The notes beneath the pieces are model-generated. The model was not told the DNA's origin. It did no database searches and saw only the letters and a list, made by a program, of their open reading frames with translations. Below, in pieces: positions 49,428 to 57,727 of a stretch of DNA of 64,000 nucleotides. Within the stretch, counting starts at the first letter, position 1. The number at the start of each line of letters is the position of its first letter. The DNA lies in assembly GCA_023249975.1 (NCBI GenBank), contig JAHFBP010000002.1, positions 60,708 through 124,707 of the forward strand, in the 5' to 3' direction. The translations under genes and the position numbers were made by a program. Source of the stretch: a bacterium (GTDB taxonomy: Bacteria; Babelota; Babeliae; Babelales; GCA-2401785).

Positions 49428-51038
49428 TTAAAATTTCAAGTTACGGATCTTAGTATAATTAAGAACGTAATCAAATATTGATTGGAGGAAGAAAACTCCT
49501 GATATCAACGTAGCTATTATACCAAGAATTAATGTAACTGCAAAGCCCCTTATTGCAGGACCACCATATTGGAACAAAACAAGTCCCGCAATGAGTGTGG
49601 TAATGTTTGAATCGAGAATAACTGCCATAGCTCCAGAGAACCCTTTGGTGATGGCAGACCGCATATCAAGGCCGTTTTGAATCTCTTCGCGAATTTGTTC
49701 GTAAATAATAATCGAGAAGTCGATCGCCATTCCAATAGTCAACACCATTCCCGCAATTCCAGGAAGAGTGAGTGTTGCTTTGAAGTATGACAAGAAAAGC
49801 AAAGTTAAAAACAAATTATAGAGCAATGCGATAAAGGCAAAAACTCCAACCCAGCCATAATAAAAGACACTAAAGCAAAATAAGAGAGTCAGCGCCAAAA
49901 GACAAGAATTCAAACCCTTTTTGATCGAATCTTTACCGAGTGATGAACCCACCACGTTTTCTGTTTCCAAAGTTGGCTTGACCAACAATGAGCCAGATCT
50001 GAGTAATGAAACAAGACGAGAAACCGCTTCGATCGTAAACTGTCCGGTAATTTGGAAATTTGAACCAAGCTCGCTATTGATCGTCGGTGCAGAAATCATC
50101 ACACCATCCATCACAATACCAAGACGTCCACCCACATGGTCACGCGTCAATTCTTTAAAGTCATGTCCGCCTTCGTTGCTTAACTTTACGGCAACACATG
50201 GACGACCATGATCATCATAAGCAAGATGAGCATCAACAATTTGATCACCGGTCAAATCAGGAAACGCTGAAACAAGATAGAAACTATCATCTTCACCAAA
50301 TCCAGGAACAATCACACGATCAGAAGGAAGGTCGTAGTCAAATTCATCAAGAATCGCATCTTTGCTCGACTTAACTTTTTCAACAATTTTAAACTCTAAT
50401 TGAGCCGCACGCATAATGTTTGATTTAACTTCTTCTGCATCATCAAACCCAGGAAGCTGCACCACTACTTGATGTTCACCATGAGGAGACACGGTCAATC
50501 CGCGCACATTAAAGGTATCAAGCCGTGTTGAAAGTGTATTTACTGAACTTTCAACAGCACTTGAACGAACTCGAACATCTTCATGTTTGGCAAGCTTAAC
50601 GACCAAGCGATTTTCAGCAGTAGTAAATGCAAGTTCTGTAAATTGATCTTTGACGGCATCAAGTGCTTGACGCGCATGTGTAGCATCTTTGAAAGTAAAA
50701 GTAAGACCATCTTCTTGTGTGAATGTACGACTGGTGTGATGAACTTTTGCGCGCTTGAAGGCTTTTTCAACGGCACGCTCTGCAAGGCCCAAACGATTTG
50801 CTGCTGCTTGATCAAGATCTATTCCCAAAACAAGTCGCACGCCACCTTGTAAATCAATACCCCGCTCAAGACGCGGCATATAAATTGCATTGTATGCTCG
50901 AACGGCAATATTTCCTTGTGATTCATTAAATGATTTGCGATCAAATGAAAACATGAAAAATGACATACCTAACGCAAAGGCAATCCACCAAAAAAGTCTT
51001 GATGAAAAAAATTGAAAGCGTGGTGATCGAATGTCCAT
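49428..51038 (-). CDS. secD: Protein translocase subunit SecD
   Basis: 536 residues. With SecF it uses the proton gradient to help pull exported proteins through SecYEG. One N-terminal membrane span (LFWWIAFALGMSFFMFSF), the LERGIDLQGGVRLVLGID motif (D1), a large periplasmic part, and the C-terminal five-span block with GMAIDFSIIIYEQIREE. No secF follows in this window; it may lie elsewhere or be separate. AGGGGT precedes the ATG. Given the number of secreted proteins here, it is a central part of their export. Confidence 0.94.
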   Translation of the reverse strand: MDIRSPRFQFFSSRLFWWIAFALGMSFFMFSFDRKSFNESQGNIAVRAYNAIYMPRLERGIDLQGGVRLVLGIDLDQAAANRLGLAERAVEKAFKRAKVHHTSRTFTQEDGLTFTFKDATHARQALDAVKDQFTELAFTTAENRLVVKLAKHEDVRVRSSAVESSVNTLSTRLDTFNVRGLTVSPHGEHQVVVQLPGFDDAEEVKSNIMRAAQLEFKIVEKVKSSKDAILDEFDYDLPSDRVIVPGFGEDDSFYLVSAFPDLTGDQIVDAHLAYDDHGRPCVAVKLSNEGGHDFKELTRDHVGGRLGIVMDGVMISAPTINSELGSNFQITGQFTIEAVSRLVSLLRSGSLLVKPTLETENVVGSSLGKDSIKKGLNSCLLALTLLFCFSVFYYGWVGVFAFIALLYNLFLTLLFLSYFKATLTLPGIAGMVLTIGMAIDFSIIIYEQIREEIQNGLDMRSAITKGFSGAMAVILDSNITTLIAGLVLFQYGGPAIRGFAVTLILGIIATLISGVFFLQSIFDYVLNYTKIRNLKF

Positions 51039-51166
51039 TTACAGACCCCTGGTTTACACATTCAAATTGTTTAAAAATTTGAATGAAAAAAAGTTAGACC
51101 CTTACTGGCATGCCACTTTTAGTATTTGTTTTCAAAAACACTTTTGGACCAGCTTTATGAAAAAGC

Positions 51167-51252
51167 TGGTGCCGAGAGGGGGACTCGAACCCCCATGGAA
51201 TTTCTCCCGCTGCCCCCTTAAAGCAGTGCGTCTACCATTTCGCCATCTCGGC
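51167..51252 (-). tRNA. tRNA-Leu with anticodon AAG
   Basis: 86-nt class II tRNA: acceptor GCCGAGA/TCTCGGC, anticodon arm CTGCT-TTAAGGG-GGCAG giving AAG, long variable arm (CGGGAGAAATTCC), T arm GGGGG-TTCGAGT-CCCCC, encoded CCA. A at position 34 is unusual for bacterial leucine tRNAs; shifting the loop by one base to give TAA breaks the stem. Confidence 0.88.
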
Positions 51253-51422
51253 AGCAAATTTTATGTCAATGTTGTTTTTTAAGAAAAAGGTACTTTAAAA
51301 AGGCGAACAAGCCCTGTAAAGCATGAGCAAAACGTACCAGAAAGTAGAGGGGTTGGCAACTCATTTTTTTAACACGTATGAGTGTTTTTCAAAGAATTGC
51401 CAACCATGAAGTTTTTTGACTG

Positions 51423-53024
51423 CTATTTTTTGGCTTGAGCAAGCTTGTTATACGTCGCTCCCACATAGTCAGCAATGTGCGCCAAAACCCCTGAGATACT
51501 GCCTACAAGTGTCGCCATTGCAGCCTTGAGAGTCTGCCACTTTTCAGCAATTTGCTTGTCAGTATTTTCACCTGAATCAGCTGGCTGTGTTGCAGCATCA
51601 GGCTGAGCATCTTTGGCCGCTGGAGCTGCAGAAGTTGCCACGGCTGATGGGGCGGTGGCAAGGGCCGGTAATGCCGGCAATGCGCCTGGAAGTGGCGGAA
51701 GCACTGAACTTGGCGCTGCTGGTAATGCATTTGATCCTGGAAGTGGTGGAAGTGCTGGTGCATTTGTAGCTATATTGCCAGGAGCGGATGGTAACACTTT
51801 TGCAGTATCGGCTGAAGCTGGTAGAGCTGCTGGCAAGGCCTTGTCAAAATCAGCTGATTTCGTTGCTGCCGGAGTTCCACCAAGAAGTTGTTGTAAGCGT
51901 GCCAAAATATCCTGAATTGCTTCATAAATTGAGACAACTATCACCGTTATCACTTTGAACACTACTGCAAACATGCCACCCTGAGCCAATTCAATTTCGG
52001 CTGAAGGTGTTTGTTTTTTTTTAACTTTTACTTCAGACCGATTTATTTTTTCAAGAAGCTTTTTTTCGTCTTCAAAGACGGTCTTTTCTTCTTCTTTTTG
52101 AATGTAATCAATCCCTACAGCAAGCTTGGTAAGGACTCCGTCAAGGGTTTGTGCTATTCCTTTTCCTGAAGCAACTGATTGATCAATCTTTGACGAAAGG
52201 CTATTAATATCCAACATATGCTGAGATTGAATTGTCGCGACCACGGCTTGCGCCTCGGCCCACAACTTTTTAACTTTACCCAAAATTTCTTGTGCATCAC
52301 CCACACCACGCATCACATCATTTTTGAGCATTTCCATTTGCTCATAATTATTAACCAAAGTTGCGCGCTTGGAACGAAGCTGTCCTACATTCTGACGCAA
52401 TGCAACTTCTGATGTATCGGTATCTGTTTGTGATTTTTTGAGCGCATCAAGGGGTTCCCGCATACCATCTATTCCATGCTGCATTTCATCAATTTTTTGA
52501 GTAATCACAGCATCCGAAGTCTGTGCACTTCCCGGCTTGACCTTTGCAGCACTTTCACCCTTTTTCTCAGCAAGGTAAGTAGAAATATCCTCACGCGCTT
52601 GGTCGAACAATCCAAATGCTGCGGCACTTTCACTATAAAATTGATCTAATTTTTGATTCGTTGACTCCATAATTTGATCAGCCTGTTGCTCAAGTGATTT
52701 AACCGTTTTGAGCGCATCACGGGCTTGCTGTAAAAGTGATGCTATTTCATCAACCACAGATTTTCGTGCTGATTCTGGTTGCAAAGAAGCATCATCCGAA
52801 TCCTTTAATTTGTGAGGCTCGGCATTCATCGTTGAAGCTGCCGGCGCTGGCCCACTCAAGGCGGGCGCAACTGAACTTTCAGGCACGACGGGCCCACTCA
52901 ACGGACTCTCGGCTGGCATTTGAGGTAGCGGAGGCAATGATGGAGCGCCTGGATTGAGTTCTATTACACACATCTGCATAATCAACAAGAGCATCAGATT
53001 TTTCTTATTCAATAACATTTTCAT
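51423..53024 (-). CDS. Secreted proline-rich coiled-coil protein, pair member 2
   Basis: About 533 residues from ATG 53024 (AGGAG upstream). Signal peptide (LLNKKNLMLLLIMQMCVIEL), then a PSLPPLPQMP linker, a long coiled-coil region (about 95-330) with heptad-like Leu/Ala/Gln, a hydrophobic stretch (MFAVVFKVITVIVVSIYEAI, about 360), an Ala/Pro-rich linker with repeated LPPLPG, and a final helical part. Same plan as the gene at 53088-54386. PPLP repeats could bind SH3- or WW-type domains of a host, but this is speculation. No family recognised. Confidence 0.7.
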   Translation of the reverse strand: MKMLLNKKNLMLLLIMQMCVIELNPGAPSLPPLPQMPAESPLSGPVVPESSVAPALSGPAPAASTMNAEPHKLKDSDDASLQPESARKSVVDEIASLLQQARDALKTVKSLEQQADQIMESTNQKLDQFYSESAAAFGLFDQAREDISTYLAEKKGESAAKVKPGSAQTSDAVITQKIDEMQHGIDGMREPLDALKKSQTDTDTSEVALRQNVGQLRSKRATLVNNYEQMEMLKNDVMRGVGDAQEILGKVKKLWAEAQAVVATIQSQHMLDINSLSSKIDQSVASGKGIAQTLDGVLTKLAVGIDYIQKEEEKTVFEDEKKLLEKINRSEVKVKKKQTPSAEIELAQGGMFAVVFKVITVIVVSIYEAIQDILARLQQLLGGTPAATKSADFDKALPAALPASADTAKVLPSAPGNIATNAPALPPLPGSNALPAAPSSVLPPLPGALPALPALATAPSAVATSAAPAAKDAQPDAATQPADSGENTDKQIAEKWQTLKAAMATLVGSISGVLAHIADYVGATYNKLAQAKK

Positions 53025-53087
53025 CCCCGTCTCTCCTTTTGTCTTCAATACAGCGCATAAATTTGCTACATCTGCGATAAGGCCAGG

Positions 53088-54386
53088 CTATCCTCCAAAG
53101 ATTGAAAATATTCCCGTAATAAATTTAATGATAACCGTAACCACACTCAACAATGATGCAATGATGGTGGAAAAAATTTCCCCAATCAATCCTGATTCTT
53201 CATTTTGTTTAACTGGACGACGCACAGGAGGATTTTCACCGGTTGTGGCACTAGGTGTATTTTGTCCACTAGCCACTGCTGGTACTGGACTGCTAGCTGA
53301 ATTAACTGAAGTTTTGATCGCACCATATTTTTTTTCAAGCTGCCCAACAGTATCCTCAATACCTTTCATCAACTGATAGACTTGATCAACCGAAGAATTA
53401 AAATCGCTTGAAAAGGCTCCCTTAATATAATCACGGAGCGCTTTGATATACTCATACAAACCTTCAATTTTGTAATAATGAGTACGTGCCTTTTCGTGAT
53501 CAATCATAGGAAACATTTGAGCAACCAAGTCATGAACCTCAACAGACTTATCCAAAGCTCCCTGGACACACTCTTCAAGCTTATTGATCCGCTCGTCTAT
53601 TGATTTATCAAGGTCAGAAAGTGTTTCAAGATCTACCTTGACCTGATCAAGATCATTTCGATAGGCAAAAAATGCGGTTTGAGCTCCATCCAAACGACTC
53701 TCAAAGTCTGCATCACTTTCACCGTCTCTTCGCTTGACTTCACTGTCTGGAGTCCATTCTCCAAAAAAGACTTTCTCCAATTCTTTAACAAATCGACCAT
53801 TTTCACCACGCTTAACACCAACTCGTTGATAAAAACCATGTATGTCATTATCAAACTTATTAGCTTTTTCGACACACAATGATTCACTTTGTTTTTGAAT
53901 ATCATGAATTGCTGTAGTTACTTCATCCTGAAGCTCACGAGCTGCCGCAACCCATTCACGCTTTTTCATCCAATTTCCACGCATCCCAATCGTTTCTTTG
54001 GAAAGTGATTGAGTGTCAAAACCAGAAGCGCTCGCACCACTGCCTTGAGTTGATGATGATTGTGGAACTATTGAACCTGAAGACATTGGCGTTGGGGACA
54101 TTGAAGACCCATTCGACAAACTCATGACAGGCATAGGCGGAAGAGGTTGAAGTGAAGGCAACGGCGCCGCACCAGAATGATCCAAAGTTGGAGGATGACC
54201 CATGTCCATTACGGGAGGTAAGGGTGGCAAAGAAGGAAGTGAGGGTCCCGATGATCTAGGAAAACCTGATGATGTGGACGACGACGATGAAGGCAGTGGC
54301 GGCAATGGAGGTAAATCTGCCCACGCATTAGTTCCCGTCACAGAAAGCATTAATAAGCCTATAACTATCGCAACTACGAGCTTCAT
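53088..54386 (-). CDS. Secreted proline-rich coiled-coil protein, pair member 1
   Basis: 432 residues. Signal peptide (LVVAIVIGLLMLSVTGTNAWA) followed at once by LPPLPPLPSSSSSTSS and further PPLPP runs (to about 90), a helical coiled-coil region (about 130-370), and a hydrophobic C-terminus (IIASLLSVVTVIIKFITGIFSIF). The plan matches its downstream neighbour; the two are 63 bp apart and probably co-transcribed. AGGGA precedes the ATG. Probably held at the membrane by the C-terminal span. Function unknown. Confidence 0.7.
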   Translation of the reverse strand: MKLVVAIVIGLLMLSVTGTNAWADLPPLPPLPSSSSSTSSGFPRSSGPSLPSLPPLPPVMDMGHPPTLDHSGAAPLPSLQPLPPMPVMSLSNGSSMSPTPMSSGSIVPQSSSTQGSGASASGFDTQSLSKETIGMRGNWMKKREWVAAARELQDEVTTAIHDIQKQSESLCVEKANKFDNDIHGFYQRVGVKRGENGRFVKELEKVFFGEWTPDSEVKRRDGESDADFESRLDGAQTAFFAYRNDLDQVKVDLETLSDLDKSIDERINKLEECVQGALDKSVEVHDLVAQMFPMIDHEKARTHYYKIEGLYEYIKALRDYIKGAFSSDFNSSVDQVYQLMKGIEDTVGQLEKKYGAIKTSVNSASSPVPAVASGQNTPSATTGENPPVRRPVKQNEESGLIGEIFSTIIASLLSVVTVIIKFITGIFSIFGG

Positions 54387-54431
54387 AGCACTCTTTCCCT
54401 CATCGTGTCATACAAAATTACTTGTGCAGTA

Positions 54432-54893
54432 TTACAATGTCCGAGAAAGATCCTCAAGTTCATTGAAAAGATGCTTAACTAACTCACCTGCTTCAGCAGA
54501 AGTATATTTCCACTGAACGCCGCGCTCAACGCGTGTAAGAATCGAACGATCACACTTGATGTCGATGATATCAATTCGAACCACATTCATCAATGGATGA
54601 ACCTGGGATGGTGCACGAACAACCCCTGCACGGCCTAATACACTGTAAGCCGTGTTATCATCACCCATAAAGCTGATCATAATTTTTTTCTGCCATACCA
54701 TATTACGATATCCGGTATGTTCTTTGTGAATACTCATCAAAAGGCCATCTTCACCCTTTGGGAAAATACACTGAATCGGCGTCGTGTGAGGCAATCCTTT
54801 TTCAGAAAACGTTGCAAGAACCGCAACAGTTTCTTTCTTTTTAAGTAATGCTACTAAATCTTCTGGAAGTTTAACTCCAACATGCTTTGCCAT
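54432..54893 (-). CDS. Pyridoxamine 5'-phosphate oxidase-fold protein
   Basis: 153 residues of the PPOX/FMN-binding split-barrel family: VAVLATFSEKGLPHTTPIQCIFP at the N-terminus (strand-turn-strand of the flavin site), KKIMISFMGDDNTAYSVLGRAGVV in the middle. Many members bind FMN or F420 and reduce small molecules; specificity cannot be told. It follows the DUF58 group with 79 bp. No strong Shine-Dalgarno. Confidence 0.75.
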   Translation of the reverse strand: MAKHVGVKLPEDLVALLKKKETVAVLATFSEKGLPHTTPIQCIFPKGEDGLLMSIHKEHTGYRNMVWQKKIMISFMGDDNTAYSVLGRAGVVRAPSQVHPLMNVVRIDIIDIKCDRSILTRVERGVQWKYTSAEAGELVKHLFNELEDLSRTL

Positions 54894-54972
54894 TCTTTTA
54901 TCCCTAAAAATACACCGTCTTTAACTCAAGTACAAAATTCGCTCGCCCCATAATCAGATGGTAGCCTGCCTA

Positions 54973-55503
54973 TCAACGAGAACTGTTGTCAACAGGAATA
55001 GTTTCATTAACAATTCGGTATGCCGTCACCAAATCGGCTTCGGCTTGTGATGAAAGAGCCTGCGCGCTTGCAAATTTTACTTCTCTTGCAGCCTGGCACA
55101 AAGTCTTGAACGACGAAAGCAGCGAAGGTTCAAATTTCACACGCTCGAGTATGTCAACAACTTCATCGTCCGTCTTATCAATTAACTTCCACGCAAATCG
55201 CGCGCTCAGGTAACATTTTACCACACCTGTCAAGTCCTGATAAAATTTCTTAAAATCATCTTTCATCAAACATTTGGATATGTCGATCTGGTCAAGGCTA
55301 CGTAGAGCTCTAACCCACGGACGTCGCCAATATTCTTCACGACGACGCTGAATGTACCGAAACACCAAAAATGCCGTGACTCCGATGACCAAAATGGACA
55401 CAATAATCGCAGTTACCCAAAACCACGTTGTCTGCCAATAGGGAATCACGACGTATTCATAAATATCAAGTTCAGGCAATTGCGAAGCTGCAGTGTTCAT
55501 CAT
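54973..55503 (-). CDS. Membrane protein of the DUF58-associated (DUF4381-like) type
   Basis: 176 residues. One membrane span (FWVTAIIVSILVIGVTAFLVF) after a short periplasmic part with IPYWQTTW, then a cytoplasmic helical domain with RALRSLDQID and FYQDLTGVVKCYLSARF. This plan is that of small membrane proteins in MoxR-DUF58-VWA operons. The ATGATG start overlaps the DUF58 stop (ATGA), with GGAGG upstream, so translation is coupled. Confidence 0.75.
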   Translation of the reverse strand: MMNTAASQLPELDIYEYVVIPYWQTTWFWVTAIIVSILVIGVTAFLVFRYIQRRREEYWRRPWVRALRSLDQIDISKCLMKDDFKKFYQDLTGVVKCYLSARFAWKLIDKTDDEVVDILERVKFEPSLLSSFKTLCQAAREVKFASAQALSSQAEADLVTAYRIVNETIPVDNSSR

Positions 55504-56372
55504 ACCTGCCTCCGTGTTCGTTCATGAAAAAATCTGATCATCGGCACGACAAACGGCTGCCCTGCCGTCAAAGCCAAATGATCAACTTTACACTGTTCAA
55601 ACAATCGCTTTCGATCATACATCGTCTGACCCAAAAACTTAGTCAGCTGTGCATCGCGCGTGTCAATCAGCACAACTTGCCCCGATTCAGGATCTTTGAC
55701 GTACAAATATCCGCACGCTGGCAATTGTTGCTCACACCGATCGGCAATACTCACCGCAATCAAATCATATTCACATGCCGCAACACGCAGCGCTTGTTTA
55801 TAATTTTCTGCAGCTTCCATCCAGTCAGAAATGACGAATAACACTACCCCGCGGCGATTTTTCAGTCCAATCAAGAACTTGAGAGCTTGTTCCAAATCAG
55901 TTTTTTTGCCATCTGATTGCGCAGAACACAGCGCCTCCAAAATGCGACCAAATTGACTGTTACCTCGCGCGGGCGCAATCCATTGTTCAACAACATCCGA
56001 AAACAACAAAAGCCCAACTCGATCCTTGCTTGTCACCCCCACAAATGCAATTGAGGAGGCCACATGATGCGCAAGGTCCTGTTTAAGCTGATCGGTTGAC
56101 CCGTAATTTTGTGAGGCCGAAATGTCCACCGCAATAATGATGGTTCGATCTCGTTCCTGCACAAACTTTTTGACCATCAGTTTGTTCATTTTCGCCGTAG
56201 CATTCCAGTCAATGGTGCGAACATCATCACCCTGGTCGTACTCACGAATTTGATCAAACTCAAGACCCATACCCTTAAATGCCGACTGATAATCACCCGG
56301 CAGCGAGCTACTTACTAATCGTTTTGCCGAAATCTCTAACTGTTTCAGCTTTGAGCGCATTTCGTCCGTCAT
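55500..56372 (-). CDS. DUF58 (VWA-like) protein
   Basis: About 290 residues from ATG 56372 (GGTGAT just upstream); a TTG 12 bp earlier is the alternative. It has the DUF58 hallmark GMGLEFDQIREYDQGDDVRTIDWNATAK near 35-60, then a von Willebrand A-like fold with VDISASQNYGS (metal-site DxSxS). These proteins work with MoxR ATPases in envelope stress and complex assembly; no moxR is in the window. Starts 5 bp after the serS stop and overlaps the next gene by 4 bp. Confidence 0.85.
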   Translation of the reverse strand: MTDEMRSKLKQLEISAKRLVSSSLPGDYQSAFKGMGLEFDQIREYDQGDDVRTIDWNATAKMNKLMVKKFVQERDRTIIIAVDISASQNYGSTDQLKQDLAHHVASSIAFVGVTSKDRVGLLLFSDVVEQWIAPARGNSQFGRILEALCSAQSDGKKTDLEQALKFLIGLKNRRGVVLFVISDWMEAAENYKQALRVAACEYDLIAVSIADRCEQQLPACGYLYVKDPESGQVVLIDTRDAQLTKFLGQTMYDRKRLFEQCKVDHLALTAGQPFVVPMIRFFHERTRRQV

Positions 56373-56377
56373 AGCTA

Positions 56378-57616
56378 TCACCAAGCTTCATTCATTGCCT
56401 GTTGCAACACTTCCGGTAAAACTATTGTACCATCTTCTTGCTGAAATGTTTCCATAATCGCAACCATAAGTCGTGGAAGCGCCAAAGATGAGGCATTTAG
56501 GGTATGAACCAACTTTGGCTTTGCCGTTGCTGACTCACGATACCGTATCGCGGCTCGACGAGCCTGAAAATCAGTACAATCGCTCGCAGACGAAACTTCA
56601 TAATACTTGTTTTGCCCTGGCAACCAGACTTCAATATCATAGGTTTTGGCAGAGGCAAATGAACAATCTTGAGCTGCAAGTAATGAAACCTGATAATGCA
56701 AACCTAGTTGCTGCAGCAATCTTTCTGCACACAGCACCATGCGTTCTTGCTCAATTTGTGACTCTTCGGGACGGCAGGCAGAAAAAATTTCAACTTTTTC
56801 AAACTGATGAATACGAATTAATCCACGCTCCAACGAACCATAGCCACCCGCTTCACGACGGAAACAACTTGTCCATGCGGTATAACGAATAGGCAACTGG
56901 TCATCATTCAAAATTTGATCAGCATGAATGCTCGTCAACGGAACTTCTGAAGTTGGAATGAGGCACATGCCGTCTTGAACCTCATAAAAATCGCCATCAA
57001 ACTTAGGCAAATTACTTGCATTGAACATTGTTTTACGCTCAACCAAGTACGGAGGGATAATCGGCTCAAAGCCAGCTGCTGCATTATTTTTGATCATCAT
57101 GCGCGTCAAAGCGTACATCATGCGCACGCCATCGCCTTTGTAAAGTACAAATTGACCACCACTAATGCGCGCAGCCGCTTCCATGTCAAACCAGCCGACA
57201 TTGGCATTAAGCTCAACGTGATTGCGTGGCTCAAATGAAAAATGAGGCTTTTGGCCAATTGTTCGAATTACTGCATTATGCTCTTTTCCACCGAGAGGAA
57301 TACCCTCAATTGGCACGTTTGGACAGGTCAAAGCCAATTTTTCAAAGGCTTGTACGGCAACGTGCAATTCCTTTTCTCGATCTTTGAGTGATCTGCCAAT
57401 TTCAATGGAGCGTTCACGAATTTTATCATTCAACCCGTCACCACCCAATGACGACAAATCATTTTTATCTTTGCGTAAACTTTCAACTTCAGCGCGAATG
57501 GAGCGTACCGCTTCATCCAGCTCCAAAAGATGCTTAACGTCAAACCTTGGATCTTTACGTTTAATCAAACCGCCGACATGTTCTGGGTTTTCGCGTAATT
57601 TATGAATATCTATCAT
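56378..57616 (-). CDS. serS: Seryl-tRNA synthetase
   Basis: 412 residues, a little short of the usual 420-430. It attaches serine to tRNA-Ser. The N-terminal coiled-coil arm (about 25-105, ELDEAVRSIRAEVESLRKDK) grips the tRNA long arm; the class II core shows TSEVPLTS, TSCFRREAGGYG (motif 2), EVSSASDCTDFQARR and a C-terminal LALPRLMVAIMETFQQ (motif 3). It ends in TGA, which shows that TGA is a stop codon here. The transcript continues into the DUF58 genes. Confidence 0.95.
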   Translation of the reverse strand: MIDIHKLRENPEHVGGLIKRKDPRFDVKHLLELDEAVRSIRAEVESLRKDKNDLSSLGGDGLNDKIRERSIEIGRSLKDREKELHVAVQAFEKLALTCPNVPIEGIPLGGKEHNAVIRTIGQKPHFSFEPRNHVELNANVGWFDMEAAARISGGQFVLYKGDGVRMMYALTRMMIKNNAAAGFEPIIPPYLVERKTMFNASNLPKFDGDFYEVQDGMCLIPTSEVPLTSIHADQILNDDQLPIRYTAWTSCFRREAGGYGSLERGLIRIHQFEKVEIFSACRPEESQIEQERMVLCAERLLQQLGLHYQVSLLAAQDCSFASAKTYDIEVWLPGQNKYYEVSSASDCTDFQARRAAIRYRESATAKPKLVHTLNASSLALPRLMVAIMETFQQEDGTIVLPEVLQQAMNEAW

Positions 57617-57625
57617 GATTTAACT

Positions 57626-57671
57626 TTCTAAAAAGAGGTAAAAACTTTCAGGCTTTCGCCTCTTTTTAGAA
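57626..57671 (-). terminator. Terminator between the 917-residue gene and serS
   Basis: A perfect 13-bp stem TTCTAAAAAGAGG/CCTCTTTTTAGAA with a 20-nt loop; the right-hand arm carries the U-rich end for the minus strand. It ends the upstream gene, 10 bp before the serS start. Confidence 0.8.
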
Positions 57672-57727
57672 TAATGTTTTTTACAAAAATGCTCAAATGT
57701 AAAAGACCTTCTAACCCTTTTATCCCG

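Noticed and set aside
57617..57727. T-box riboswitch before serS
   Set aside because: The only structure is a simple terminator of the preceding gene; no T-box sequence or specifier loop was seen. The same holds for thrS.
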